A stretch of DNA of 64,000 bases from Comamonas sp. JUb58 (GCF_004364775.1 NZ_SOAL01000006.1:124001-188000), one strand, 5' to 3'. Counted from the first letter of the stretch, positions 1 to 8,825 are shown. Notes: generated from the letters alone by a model not told the origin. Numbers and translations are program-made.

Positions 1-46
1 GCTGGCCGTAGGTGCCTTGATCGGTTTTATCTTCTCGCGCCGCTAA
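1..46 (+). CDS. C-terminal end of a DUF883/YqjD-like membrane-anchored protein (partial)
   Basis: Only the last 14 codons are inside the window (frame starting at base 2, TAA at 44-46). They encode a glycine-rich hydrophobic stretch ending in FSRR, which is how YqjD/ElaB (DUF883) proteins end: one C-terminal membrane anchor followed by two arginines. The next genes are YqjE- and YqjK-like, the same order as the yqjDEK operon of E. coli, which supports the call. Family members are inner-membrane proteins reported to associate with ribosomes. The identification rests on 14 residues plus context. Confidence 0.6.
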   Translation, partial: LAVGALIGFIFSRR

Positions 47-153
47 GCTGAGCCCGAAGCCAGCGCCGGCACCATAGCCGCGCTGGCACGGCCCGCCGGG
101 CCGACACCAAGAACAAGGGGCACCCAGGTGCCCCATATGCACGAGGAGAGTCC

Positions 154-552
154 ATGAACTGGTTGTCTGTGCTGGGCGTGGATGACATGCTGGCGCGTTT
201 TCGCGCCTTGCTGTCTGAAAGCGCCATAGCGGCTGAAGACCGAATGGATCTGCTGGCCATTGAATGGCAGGAGCAGAAAAAGAACCTGATCTGGCTGGTC
301 CTGATGGGTTTGGTGGTCGCAGGTCTGACCATTGTGGCCCTGACGGTGCTCTCGGGTGCCATCATCATTTCCTTCTGGGATACGCCCAACCGCATGCTGG
401 CTACCTGGCTGGTGGCTGGTGTGTGGCTGGTGCTGTGGCTGGGTGTGCTGGCCTTCATCTACCTGACCACGAAGAAGGCGGCCAACCCCTTCCAACTGAC
501 CAAGACCGTGCTGCGCCAGGACTGGCAAGCCGTCAAGGGCCGTCTCAAGTAA
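154..552 (+). CDS. YqjE-like phage-holin-family (DUF1469) membrane protein
   Basis: A 132-residue protein with an amphipathic N-terminal third (about residues 1-42, with the acidic EWQEQKKN segment) and two long hydrophobic helices (about 43-73 and 80-106), followed by a short basic tail. This is the layout of the DUF1469/YqjE family, annotated as phage holin superfamily III by similarity but carried on chromosomes. A GAGGAG ribosome-binding site lies at 143-148. The stop overlaps the next start by one base (TAATG at 550-554), so the two are probably translationally coupled. Function is unknown; it probably works with the YqjD-like protein at the inner membrane. Confidence 0.75.
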   Translation: MNWLSVLGVDDMLARFRALLSESAIAAEDRMDLLAIEWQEQKKNLIWLVLMGLVVAGLTIVALTVLSGAIIISFWDTPNRMLATWLVAGVWLVLWLGVLAFIYLTTKKAANPFQLTKTVLRQDWQAVKGRLK

Positions 553-911
553 TGCGGGGGACCCAAGCGATGATCAACCCAAGCAAAGACGCTGACCTGC
601 AACTGCTGCAGGCCACCGATCCAGAGGCCCGCGAAGTGCTGCTGCGCATCCAAAACCAGCGCGAACGCCTCGATGGCCGCCGCCTGGCGCGCGAACAGGC
701 ACTGGCCTTGCGCCGTGATGCCGGTGGTGCCCCGCAGCACAACCCGATGGCCTATGGCACCTTGGTCGAGCGCCTGATCAACTTTGGCCGTGAGCATCCC
801 GTCGTCTGCGCCGGCCTCGTCGGCGCCGGCCTGCTGCTGGGGCCGCGCAAGCTGATCCGCATGGCCACCATTGCGATGCCGATTGTGATGAAGCTGCGCC
901 GCAACCACTGA
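552..911 (+). CDS. YqjK-like small protein
   Basis: A 119-residue protein starting in the TAATG overlap with the YqjE-like gene. A second in-frame ATG at 570 is possible. The first half is charged, with a helical segment about residues 25-60 containing IQNQRERLDGRRLAREQ, which looks like coiled coil. The second half has one moderately hydrophobic segment (about 85-100) and ends very basic (KLRRNH). Position and composition fit the third gene of yqjDEK-type operons, a poorly conserved family. No enzymatic motif is visible. The operon ends here: a strong hairpin terminator follows 50 bases downstream. Confidence 0.6.
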   Translation: MRGTQAMINPSKDADLQLLQATDPEAREVLLRIQNQRERLDGRRLAREQALALRRDAGGAPQHNPMAYGTLVERLINFGREHPVVCAGLVGAGLLLGPRKLIRMATIAMPIVMKLRRNH

Positions 912-962
912 GCCGCGGTGCCCAGGTTGCCCCGGCGCCGCCACTGACACCCTGATCCCCGA

Positions 963-992
963 CCGCCATGCCGCAAAGCATGGCGGTTTTTT
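963..992 (+). terminator. Rho-independent terminator of the yqj-like operon
   Basis: A perfect 9-bp stem CCGCCATGC / GCATGGCGG (963-971 and 978-986) with a 6-base loop is followed directly by six T. This is a textbook intrinsic terminator 50 bases after the last stop. Confidence 0.9.
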
Positions 993-1071
993 CATCGGCT
1001 ATCGCCAGCTGCGCAGTCCCGGCCATAGGGACAGCCCGCTTGTCGCTGGTTGACGCATAGTGAAAATACGG

Positions 1072-1099
1072 TTTCAAGCCCCGCTTATCTGGTTAGAAT
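1072..1099 (+). promoter_or_regulatory. Candidate sigma70 promoter of the nucleoside ABC operon
   Basis: TTTCAA at 1072-1077 and TAGAAT at 1094-1099 are separated by 16 bases. The match is partial; it is the best -35/-10 pair I see between the terminator and the first gene. A TTGACG at 1050-1055 has no well-placed -10 box. Confidence 0.35.
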
Positions 1100-1322
1100 G
1101 CGCGGCGCGCTGTGTATATACGCATTGCGTGTTGCGTCTGCTTTGTGCGTGTTTTTGGCCTTGCAAACCTGTGGTGTGCTTAGTCCAGTCGAACACTGTT
1201 GCTCTCAAAAAAAGAGCGACCACCAGCAGATGCAGCATGTGGGCACAACACACGGTACAGAACTTGCTTCTCTCGCCCGCCCACTTGATCGCAAGTGGAT
1301 CTCACCCCTAAGGAGTTTCTTG

Positions 1323-2327
1323 ATGACTACACGGCGTCGTATTGTTCAAACCTGCCTGGCTGCGCTTCCCCTCGCGCTGGCCGGCCTGTCGGCTGCACCG
1401 GCCTGGGCGCAGACCAAGGTGAAGGTCGCGGCGGTCTACACCGTGCCGTATGAACAGCAATGGGTCAGCCGCATCCACGAGGCGCTGAAGGCTGCCGAGG
1501 CGCGTGGCGAGATCGAGTACAAGTCCAGCGAGAATGTGGCCAATGCCGACTACGAGCGCGTGATGCGCGAGTACGCCACGGGCGGCGCGCAGCTGATGTT
1601 TGGCGAGGTGTTTGGTGTGGAAGCGGCAGCGCGCAAGGTGGCCAAGGACTTCCCCAAGACCGCCTTTGTGATGGGCTCGTCCGGCAAGGTCCAGGCGCCC
1701 AACTTCAGCGTGTTCGACAACTACATCCAGGAGCCTGCCTACCTGTCGGGCATGGTGGCCGGTGGCATGACCAAGACCAGCAAGATCGGCATGGTCGGCG
1801 GTTTCCCCATCCCCGAAGTCAACCGCCTGATGCACGCCTTCATGGCGGGCGCCAAGGAAGTGAACCCCAAGGTGGAGTTCACCGTCAGCTTCATCAACAG
1901 CTGGTTTGATCCACCCAAGGCCAAGGAAGCCACCTTTGCGATGATCGACAAGGGCGCCGATGTGCTCTACGCCGAGCGCTTTGGCGTGAGCGATGCCGCC
2001 AAGGAAAAGGGCAAGCTGGCGATTGGCAATGTGATCAACACCCAGGCGCAGTACCCCGATACCGTGGTGGCCTCGGCCCTGTGGCACATGGAGCCCAGCG
2101 TGGAGCGCGCGATCAAGGCCGTGAAGGATGGCAGCTACAAGGCTGAGGACTACGGCCCGTACTCGATGATGAAGTACAAGGGCTCGTCGCTGGCACCGTT
2201 TGGCACCTTCGAGAAGAAGCTGCCAGCCGACTTGATCGCCAAGGTGCAGGCCAAGCAGGCCGACATCCTGTCGGGCAAGTTCGTCGTGAAGGTCGACGAC
2301 TCGCAACCCAAGTCCACGGCCAAGTAA
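1323..2327 (+). CDS. BMP-family ABC transporter substrate-binding protein (nucleoside/purine type)
   Basis: A 334-residue periplasmic binding protein. The start at 1323 is set by AAGGAG at 1310-1315 and by a signal peptide: TRRR, a hydrophobic core, then APAWA-Q with cleavage expected after residue 29. The mature protein is of the BMP/PnrA family, with VKVAAVYTVPYEQQW at the N-terminus and an internal MVGGFPIPEVNRLMHAF segment. It should capture a nucleoside, purine or related base and deliver it to the permeases encoded downstream. The cytosine-deaminase-like gene ending the operon favours a nucleobase ligand, but ligand identity is inference. Confidence 0.88.
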   Translation: MTTRRRIVQTCLAALPLALAGLSAAPAWAQTKVKVAAVYTVPYEQQWVSRIHEALKAAEARGEIEYKSSENVANADYERVMREYATGGAQLMFGEVFGVEAAARKVAKDFPKTAFVMGSSGKVQAPNFSVFDNYIQEPAYLSGMVAGGMTKTSKIGMVGGFPIPEVNRLMHAFMAGAKEVNPKVEFTVSFINSWFDPPKAKEATFAMIDKGADVLYAERFGVSDAAKEKGKLAIGNVINTQAQYPDTVVASALWHMEPSVERAIKAVKDGSYKAEDYGPYSMMKYKGSSLAPFGTFEKKLPADLIAKVQAKQADILSGKFVVKVDDSQPKSTAK

Positions 2328-2381
2328 GCCGGGCTTGGATTGCATAGGCGCTGTGCCCCCAGCACGGCGCCACCCATTTCC

Positions 2382-2409
2382 AGCTCCGGCAAATACCGGG
2401 GCTGTTTTT
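2382..2409 (+). terminator. Intra-operon terminator/attenuator after the binding-protein gene
   Basis: An 8-bp stem AGCTCCGG / CCGGGGCT (2382-2389 and 2396-2403, one G-T pair) with a 6-base loop is followed by GTTTTTG. It lies between the binding-protein stop (2327) and the ATPase start (2465). Partial termination here would give more binding protein than membrane components, a common pattern in ABC operons. Confidence 0.6.
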
Positions 2410-2464
2410 GTGCCAGCGACCAGGCCCTGTCGCCTGCCCAGCGAACCCAGCGGCCCCTTTGCCC

Positions 2465-4039
2465 ATGTCACCTCCAAGTTCCTCTCCTGTCGTGCTCCAG
2501 CTGCATGGCATCACCAAACGCTTTGGCCCCCTGGTGGCCAATGATTCCATTTCGCTGACCTTGCACCGGGGCGAGATCGTGGCCTTGCTGGGCGAGAACG
2601 GTGCGGGCAAATCCACCCTGATGTCGATCCTGTTTGGCCACTATGTGGCCGAGGAGGGGCAGATCGCGGTGATGGGCCAGCCGCTGCCGCCGGGCCAGCC
2701 GCGTGCCTCGCTGGCCGCCGGCATCGGCATGGTGCACCAGCACTTTGCGCTGGCCGACAACCTGAGCGTGCTGGATAACATCATGGTGGGCAGCGAATCG
2801 CTGCTGCGCCTGCAGTCGGCCAAGCGCCAGGCCCGCGCCAAGCTGGTCGAGGTCGCGCGCCAGTTTGGCCTGGTGGTCGATCCGGATGCGCGCGTGGGCA
2901 GCCTGTCGGTGGGCGAGCGCCAACGGGTGGAAATCCTCAAGGCGCTGTACCGGGGCGCCAAGATCTTGATTCTGGATGAGCCGACTGCCGTACTGACTCC
3001 GCAGGAGAGCGAGGCGCTGTTTGCGACCCTGTCCCAGATGGTGGCCCAAGGCCTGTCGATCATCTTCATCAGCCACAAGCTGGGCGAAGTGTTGCGCGTG
3101 GCCGACCGCGTGGCCGTGCTGCGGCACGGCAAGCTGGTGGCCGAGGCGCCCACCGCCGGCAGCACCCAGGCGCAGCTGGCGCAGTGGATGGTGGGCGAGG
3201 CGGTGAGCCTGCCCGAGCGCCAAGCTGCGTCCAAAGTGGGGGATGAGGTCTGCAGCCTGCGCAATGTGCATACGACGGCCTCGGCCAAATCCACCGCGCG
3301 CGATCGCCTGGTGGATGTGTCGCTGGTGCTCAGGGCCGGGGAGATGGTGGCGATTGCCGGTGTCTCGGGCAACGGCCAGGTGGCCTTGGCCGATATGCTC
3401 TGCGGCATGCGCCGCCCGGGCCAGGGCACGGTGCAGTACCTGGGTGCGCCCATGCCGGCGTCGGCCGTGGCCCTGGTCGCCCAGGGCGTGGCGCGCATCC
3501 CGGAAGACCGCCATGGCACCGGCGTGGTCGGTGATTTGCCGGTCTGGGAAAACGCCGTCTCCGAGCGGCTGCGCAGCCCCTGGTTTTCGCGCTGGGGCTG
3601 GGTGCGCCGTGCGCAGGCACGCAGCCAGGCCCAGCATGTGTCCCAGCAGTTCGATGTGCGCGGCGGCGGGCTGGATGCGCCGGCCCGTTCGCTGTCCGGT
3701 GGCAATATGCAAAAGCTGATCCTGGGCCGGGCGTTGTTGGCACCCCAGGGCGCCGATGGCATGGCGCCGCGCCTGATTGTGGCGCACCAACCCACCTGGG
3801 GCCTGGACATTGGCGCGGTGCGCTTTGTGCACCAGCAGCTGCTGGCGGCCCGCGATGCGGGCGCTGCCGTGCTGCTGATCTCGGACGATCTGGACGAGGT
3901 GCTGGCGCTGGGTGACCGCATCGGCGTGATGCACGAGGGCCACCTGTCGCCCGTGCTGCCTTTTGCGGACTGGAGCCGCGAGACCATCGGTCTGGCCATG
4001 GCCGGATCTCCTATGACAGCGCCTGTGGGCCAGGGCTGA
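2465..4039 (+). CDS. Nucleoside/sugar-type ABC transporter ATP-binding protein (two NBDs)
   Basis: A 524-residue protein with two fused ABC domains, as in RbsA/NupA-type importers. The first NBD (about 9-245) has Walker A GENGAGKST at 43-51, signature LSVGERQRVE and Walker B ILILDEP. The second (about 260-510) has a degenerate Walker A (GVSGNGQVAL), the usual IPEDRHGTG segment, signature LSGGNMQK and LIVAHQPTWGLD in place of a classical Walker B, which is typical for this family. The ATG at 2465 was chosen because the upstream in-frame sequence is not family-like. It powers the importer made with the neighbouring permeases and BMP protein. Confidence 0.9.
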   Translation: MSPPSSSPVVLQLHGITKRFGPLVANDSISLTLHRGEIVALLGENGAGKSTLMSILFGHYVAEEGQIAVMGQPLPPGQPRASLAAGIGMVHQHFALADNLSVLDNIMVGSESLLRLQSAKRQARAKLVEVARQFGLVVDPDARVGSLSVGERQRVEILKALYRGAKILILDEPTAVLTPQESEALFATLSQMVAQGLSIIFISHKLGEVLRVADRVAVLRHGKLVAEAPTAGSTQAQLAQWMVGEAVSLPERQAASKVGDEVCSLRNVHTTASAKSTARDRLVDVSLVLRAGEMVAIAGVSGNGQVALADMLCGMRRPGQGTVQYLGAPMPASAVALVAQGVARIPEDRHGTGVVGDLPVWENAVSERLRSPWFSRWGWVRRAQARSQAQHVSQQFDVRGGGLDAPARSLSGGNMQKLILGRALLAPQGADGMAPRLIVAHQPTWGLDIGAVRFVHQQLLAARDAGAAVLLISDDLDEVLALGDRIGVMHEGHLSPVLPFADWSRETIGLAMAGSPMTAPVGQG

Positions 4040-4048
4040 GAGACTGCA

Positions 4049-5110
4049 ATGCGTATAGAAAAAAGAGCAACCCCCTCGAAGCTGGCCATGGTGGCTGCGC
4101 CCTTGGGTGCCGTGGTATTTACCTTGGCCATCAGCGGCCTGCTGGTGCTGTGGGCGGGCGCGCCCGTGGGTGCCACCTATGTGGCGCTGTTCAAAGGGGC
4201 CTTTGGCTCGCTGTTTGCGCTGTCCGAGACCCTGACGCGTGCCGTGCCGCTGATCCTGACCGGTCTGGCCGCTGCTGTGGCGTTCCGGGCGCGGCTGTTC
4301 AACATCGGTGCCGAGGGCCAGCTCTACGCCGGCGCGGTGGCGGCCGTGGCCGTGGGGGGCATGCATGGCGGCACGGGCTTTGAGCTGCCCATTTATCTGC
4401 TGTTTCCGCTGATGCTGCTGGCAGCAGCACTGGCTGGCGCGGCCTTGCTGCTGGGCCCCGCCTTGATGAAGACCAAGCTGGGCGTGGACGAGGTGGTGAC
4501 CACCTTGCTGCTGAACTTTGTCATGCTGCTGGCAGTGTCCTATCTGCTTGATGGCCCGATGAAAGACCCAATGGCGATGGGCTGGCCGCAGAGCGTGGCG
4601 CTGCAGGGTGACCTGGAACTGGGCAAGCTGATTGCGCAGACCCGTTTGCACAATGGCTTGCTGATCGCCGTGGGCCTGGCCGTAGCGCTGTGGCTGCTGC
4701 TGCAGCGGGCGGTGCCGGGTTTTGACATCCGCGCTGCCGGTGCCAACCCCCGCGCGGCGGCCTTTGCCGGTGTGCCGGTGACCCGCACCGTGGTTCTGGT
4801 GGCGCTGCTGTCGGGCGGGCTCGCAGGCCTGGCCGGCGCCATCGAGGTGGCAGGCCGCACCAGCTACCTGACCCTGGACATGTCGCCCGGCTATGGCTAC
4901 AGCGGCATCGTGATTGCGATGCTGGCGGGCCTGCACCCGCTGGGTGTGGTGGCCTCGGCCGTGTTTGTGGCAGGCATGCTGGTGGGGGCCGACAGCATGA
5001 GCCGCGCCGTGGGCGTGCCCAATGCGATTGCCGATGTGATCGTGGCGGCCTCGCTGCTGTCGGTGCTGGTGGCCAGCCTGATGACCCAATACCGCTTGCG
5101 CAGAAAGTGA
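4049..5110 (+). CDS. Nucleoside-type ABC transporter permease (subunit 1)
   Basis: A 353-residue polytopic membrane protein of the BPD_transp_2 family, starting 9 bases after the ATPase stop. It has about eight to ten hydrophobic segments and the family motif AVAFRARLFNIGAEGQLYAGA near residue 80, as in NupP/YufP-type permeases. The segment GANPRAAAFAGVPVTRT (about 230-246) is the cytoplasmic loop that contacts the ATPase. It should form a heterodimer with the permease encoded next. Confidence 0.9.
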   Translation: MRIEKRATPSKLAMVAAPLGAVVFTLAISGLLVLWAGAPVGATYVALFKGAFGSLFALSETLTRAVPLILTGLAAAVAFRARLFNIGAEGQLYAGAVAAVAVGGMHGGTGFELPIYLLFPLMLLAAALAGAALLLGPALMKTKLGVDEVVTTLLLNFVMLLAVSYLLDGPMKDPMAMGWPQSVALQGDLELGKLIAQTRLHNGLLIAVGLAVALWLLLQRAVPGFDIRAAGANPRAAAFAGVPVTRTVVLVALLSGGLAGLAGAIEVAGRTSYLTLDMSPGYGYSGIVIAMLAGLHPLGVVASAVFVAGMLVGADSMSRAVGVPNAIADVIVAASLLSVLVASLMTQYRLRRK

Positions 5111-5159
5111 GAGCTGCGATGTTGAAACCCCAAGAACAAAGCGCAGCGCGAGGTGCCCT

Positions 5160-6083
5160 ATGAGCGACGTGATGGATATTTTGGCCAATGCCTCTTTCTG
5201 GGTGGCCGTGCTGCGTACGGCCACGCCGCTGCTGCTGGGCACCCTGGGTGTGCTGCTGTGCGAGCGCGCCGGGGTGCTGAACCTGGGCATCGAAGGCATC
5301 ATGGTGGCCGGTGCCTTTACCGGCTGGCTGACCGTGTATGCCGGCCATGGCCTGTGGACGGGGGTGCTGGTGGCCGCACTCACCGGCGCGGTGCTGGGCA
5401 GCCTGCATGCCTGGCTGACGGTGGGTCTGGCGCTGTCGCAGCACGTATCGGGCCTGGGCATTACCATGCTGGCGACGGCCTTGTCGTACTACGGCTACCG
5501 GGTGAGCTTTCCCAAGGTGAACACGCCGCCCACGATCACGCCGTTTGAGGCCATGGACTGGCTGCCGATCCCGATTCTGGGCGACCAGACCGCCTTGACC
5601 TTGCTGGCGCTACTGCTGGTGCCGTTGCTGGCCTGGGTGCTGTTTCGCACGCCGCTGGGCTTGGCGGTGCGCATGGTGGGCGAGAACCCGCAAGCCGCAG
5701 AAGGCCAGGGCGTGGCTGTGATGGCGGTGCGCAGTGGTGCCATCATTGCCGGCTCGGCGCTGATGGGCGTGGCCGGTGCCTTCCTGACCCTGTCGGCCTT
5801 CAATGCCTTTTTCTTCAACATGGTCAACGGCCGGGGCTGGATCTGTGTGGCGCTGGTCGTGTTTGCATCCTGGCGGCCGGGCAAGGCCTTACTGGGCGCG
5901 CTGCTGTTTGCGTTCTTCGATGCGCTGCAGCTGCGGCTGCAGCAGTCGGGCGATGGCCTCGTGCCCTACCAGTTCTATCTGATGCTGCCATACCTGCTGT
6001 CGATCCTGGCGCTGGTGCTGGTGGCCCGCAAAGCCGCCTACCCGCAGGCCTTGATGAAACCCTACCGCAAAGGCGAGCGCTGA
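5160..6083 (+). CDS. Nucleoside-type ABC transporter permease (subunit 2)
   Basis: A 307-residue membrane protein of the same family as the preceding gene. It carries the shorter NupQ/YufQ-type motif LCERAGVLNLGIEGIMVAGA near residue 40 and a coupling loop VGENPQAAEGQGVAV near 177. GAGG at 5150-5153 is the ribosome-binding site. A 14-codon open frame (5119-5163) ends in the ATGA overlap with this start; it may aid coupling but is not supported as a gene. With the preceding permease it forms the membrane channel of the importer. Confidence 0.9.
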   Translation: MSDVMDILANASFWVAVLRTATPLLLGTLGVLLCERAGVLNLGIEGIMVAGAFTGWLTVYAGHGLWTGVLVAALTGAVLGSLHAWLTVGLALSQHVSGLGITMLATALSYYGYRVSFPKVNTPPTITPFEAMDWLPIPILGDQTALTLLALLLVPLLAWVLFRTPLGLAVRMVGENPQAAEGQGVAVMAVRSGAIIAGSALMGVAGAFLTLSAFNAFFFNMVNGRGWICVALVVFASWRPGKALLGALLFAFFDALQLRLQQSGDGLVPYQFYLMLPYLLSILALVLVARKAAYPQALMKPYRKGER

Positions 6084-6137
6084 GCCGCGCTTCGCGCCCC
6101 ACGATGCAGGCCCTGGCCTGCCTACAAAGGATAAAAA

Positions 6138-7415
6138 ATGCTTGATTTATTGATTCACAATGCCAGCCTGCCCGATGGCCGCAAGAACATGTCGGTCGCT
6201 GTGCAGGACGGCAAGATTGCCGAGGTCAGCGAGGGCCTGCAGGCGCCCGCTGCCGAGGTGGTGGACGCCCAGGGCCTGCTGCTGAGCCCACCCTTTGTGG
6301 ACCCGCACTTCCACATGGATGCCACCCTGAGCTACGGCATCCCGCGTGTCAACGAAAGCGGCACCTTGCTCGAAGGCATTGCGCTCTGGGGCGAACTCAA
6401 GCCCCAGCTGACGCATGAGGCGCTGGTCGAACGCGCCTTGGCCTACTGCGACTGGGCAGTGGCGCGCGGCCTTCTGGCTATCCGCAGCCATGTGGATACC
6501 AGCGACCCCAGCCTGCTGCCGGTCGAAGCCATGCTTGATGTGCAAAAGCGCGTGGCGCCGTATATCGACCTGCAGCTGGTGGCCTTTCCGCAAGATGGCG
6601 TGCTGCGCACACCAGGCGGGCTGGACAACCTCAAGCGCGCGCTCGACCTGGGCGTCGATGTCGTTGGCGGCATTCCGCACTTTGAGCGCACCATGGCTGA
6701 TGGCGCCGAGAGCGTGCGCATTCTCTGCGAACTGGCGGCCGAGCGCGGCAAGTTGGTGGACATGCACTGCGACGAGTCGGACGACCCGATGTCGCGCCAT
6801 GTCGAGACCCTGGCCTACCATACGCAGCGCCTGGGCCTGCATGGCCGCGTGACTGGTTCGCACCTGACCTCCATGCACAGCATGGACAACTACTACGTCA
6901 GCAAGCTGATGGCCTTGATGGCCGAGGCGCAACTGGGCGTTGTCAGCAACCCCTTGATCAACATCACGATCCAAGGCCGCCATGACACTTACCCCAAGCG
7001 CCGGGGCATGACGCGCGTGCCCGAGCTGATGGCCGCCGGCCTGACCGTTGCCTTTGGCCATGACTGCGTGATGGACCCCTGGTACAGCCTGGGATCGGGC
7101 GATGCGCTGGATGTGGCGAACATGGGCCTGCATGTGGCACAGATGACCAGCCGCGCCGGCATGCAGCAATGCTTTGATGCCATCACCCTGAACCCCGCGC
7201 GCTTGCTGGGCCTGCAAGGCTATGGCATTGAAAAGGGTGCCCATGCCGACTTTGTGCTGCTGCATGCCAAGGACCCGGTGGAGGCCCTGCGCCTGAAGGC
7301 CACGCGCCTGGGCGTATGGCGCCGTGGCCAGCGCATTGCCAGCACGCCGGCACCGGTGGCCACCTTGAATGTGCCAGGGCGCCCGGGCAGCACTACGTTG
7401 CTGAGTGCACGCTAA
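6138..7415 (+). CDS. Cytosine deaminase-like metal-dependent amidohydrolase
   Basis: A 425-residue amidohydrolase closely resembling CodA. Metal ligands and active-site motifs are visible: PHFHMD at about 56-61, SHVDTSD near 120, DMHCDESDD near 213 (His plus catalytic Glu) and GHDCVMDPWYSLGSGD near 310, which corresponds to the CodA GHDDVFDPWYPLG segment. The protein should be cytosolic and hydrolyse the exocyclic amine or ring amide of a pyrimidine- or purine-like base. As last gene of the BMP transporter operon, 54 bases after the permease, it probably acts on the imported compound. The exact substrate cannot be read from sequence. Confidence 0.88.
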   Translation: MLDLLIHNASLPDGRKNMSVAVQDGKIAEVSEGLQAPAAEVVDAQGLLLSPPFVDPHFHMDATLSYGIPRVNESGTLLEGIALWGELKPQLTHEALVERALAYCDWAVARGLLAIRSHVDTSDPSLLPVEAMLDVQKRVAPYIDLQLVAFPQDGVLRTPGGLDNLKRALDLGVDVVGGIPHFERTMADGAESVRILCELAAERGKLVDMHCDESDDPMSRHVETLAYHTQRLGLHGRVTGSHLTSMHSMDNYYVSKLMALMAEAQLGVVSNPLINITIQGRHDTYPKRRGMTRVPELMAAGLTVAFGHDCVMDPWYSLGSGDALDVANMGLHVAQMTSRAGMQQCFDAITLNPARLLGLQGYGIEKGAHADFVLLHAKDPVEALRLKATRLGVWRRGQRIASTPAPVATLNVPGRPGSTTLLSAR

Positions 7416-7425
7416 TCGGCAGCTT

Positions 7426-8625
7426 TCAGCGCGGCTGCAAGCGCTGTTGCAGGCGCTTGCGGATGGGCTCGAACTCCGGTGTCGCGCTGCGCTTCACCGG
7501 GTCGGGTTGGTTCTTTTCCATCGCATCCCAGTAGCGCCAATGCACCTTGGCCTGGCCCAGTTCGTAGTCCATGGCGTCCCAGGCATCTTCGCGAAAGCTG
7601 TAGAAGGCCCAGTGGTAGCGCTTGTCCTCGGCATAGGAAAGCACATCGTCCAGGTACTGGCTGCAGCTGTCGAGCATGCGCACGCAGCCAAACTCGCCCA
7701 TCACTATCTGCTCGGGCGGGATTGACAAGGAGCGCGCCCAACTGTTGACGGCATCCAGGTACTGGGCCACGCGCTGCTGGTTCCAGGGCTGTGTCTTGCC
7801 GGCAAACGGCACTTCGCCCGGGTATCGGTAGGGCTGCTTGCGCTTCAGGTTGGGGCCGCTGGTGGCCTGGTAGGGCTCGTACATGTGAAAGCTGTACAGC
7901 ACCCGTTTGTCCTCTAGTGCTTCGGGCCAGTAGGTGAAGGCATCGGCCGCGCCATACCAGCCGGCATCCACCATGATGGGCGTGTCCGGGTCGACGGCGC
8001 GGACCTGGGCAATCAGGTAGTTATAGAAGGCGAGTAAATCGCGTGAGCCGCCTTTAGCCTTGGCATACCAGGCCCGCATGTCCGCTGGGCTGGCATGCTC
8101 GGGCAGGCCGCCTTGTTTCTCGGGCGCGGGTTCGTTGATCAGGTTGTAGGCCGCAATGCCGGACGTGTCCTTCAAGGCGCGGGCGAGGTCTTGCCAAAAC
8201 TGGCCTGCGGCTTTCCAGTGCGCCTTGTCCTGCCAGATGCGGTCGTCAAACTTCCCCTGGTTGTTTTGCGACCAGCGCGACAGCGGCAGTGACAGCGGTG
8301 CAATCACCACCTTCAACCCAGCCGCATCGGCCTTGGCCACCGCTGCCTTTAAGGTGGCCAGATCCACGGCGGACAGGCGCTGGTAATCATCGGCATTGCC
8401 CATCAGGAAGTCACGCTGCTCGGGCTTCCATTTGTCATACGACAGCCGCACCCAGCTGGCGCCATATCCGCGCAGCGCTTCGTAGTAGCTGGCATCCGGC
8501 GGCAGGCGGTTAAAGCTGTTGCCACCCCGTTGGGTGTGGGTCCAAAAGGACGCGTGGTCGGCCGCTTGCACAGATGCGGATAGCGCCAGGGCTAGGGCGA
8601 AGCTGGGTACAGAGATCTTGAACAT
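7426..8625 (-). CDS. Secreted cellulase-family (GH5) glycoside hydrolase
   Basis: A 399-residue protein starting with a signal peptide (MFKISVPSFALALALSASVQA, cleavage before ADHASFW), which favours the start at 8625 over an in-frame ATG 60 bases upstream. The mature part has GH5 clan A features: the acid/base glutamate in YNLINEPAPE (about residue 170) and the nucleophile in VMGEFGC (about 315), with WVRLSYDKWKPEQ near the N-terminus. It is expected to cleave a beta-linked polysaccharide or glycoside outside the cytoplasm; specificity is unknown. It runs convergently to the deaminase gene with a 10-base gap. No clear ribosome-binding site is visible. Confidence 0.8.
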   Translation of the reverse strand: MFKISVPSFALALALSASVQAADHASFWTHTQRGGNSFNRLPPDASYYEALRGYGASWVRLSYDKWKPEQRDFLMGNADDYQRLSAVDLATLKAAVAKADAAGLKVVIAPLSLPLSRWSQNNQGKFDDRIWQDKAHWKAAGQFWQDLARALKDTSGIAAYNLINEPAPEKQGGLPEHASPADMRAWYAKAKGGSRDLLAFYNYLIAQVRAVDPDTPIMVDAGWYGAADAFTYWPEALEDKRVLYSFHMYEPYQATSGPNLKRKQPYRYPGEVPFAGKTQPWNQQRVAQYLDAVNSWARSLSIPPEQIVMGEFGCVRMLDSCSQYLDDVLSYAEDKRYHWAFYSFREDAWDAMDYELGQAKVHWRYWDAMEKNQPDPVKRSATPEFEPIRKRLQQRLQPR

Positions 8626-8825
8626 CGGAGCAGGGCGCTGGTGGCCGGTGGCTGGAGATGTGGGTGATGCTATCACTGGCATCACCTTGATTGATTTCTG
8701 TTTGCAACAGGCTTGGTCGCCGTTGTGGGCCGTTTTTCGAGATATTGCGTCTGGCCCAACCCCTGCGTTTGCTCACACAATGGCTTCGTCCTCCCGTTGG
8801 TACTGCGAAAGCTGGAAGATTTTGT

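Larger units (their letters stand above)
912..1322. other. 411-base intergenic region before the purine/nucleoside operon
   Basis: It holds the terminator at 963-992, a weak sigma70-like promoter (TTTCAA at 1072-1077, 16 bases, TAGAAT at 1094-1099) and a leader of about 220 bases. The leader has a 7-bp hairpin with an ATCG loop at 1281-1298 just upstream of the AAGGAG site at 1310-1315. An open frame runs through the leader in phase with the next gene, but it has no signal-peptide-compatible start and I do not count it as coding. I could not match the leader to a purine riboswitch. Confidence 0.5.

Noticed and set aside
1050-1322. Upstream in-frame extension of the BMP binding protein
   Set aside because: It would place the signal peptide about 90 residues inside; AAGGAG sits right before 1323.
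5119-5163. 14-codon open frame between the two nucleoside permease genes
   Set aside because: Too short and not supported beyond its ATGA overlap with the next start; possibly a coupling element only.
2468-5467. A very long open frame on the minus strand opposite the ABC ATPase and permease genes
   Set aside because: It is antisense to three clearly functional genes, has His/Gln/Arg-rich low-complexity translation, and arises from GC-rich third positions.
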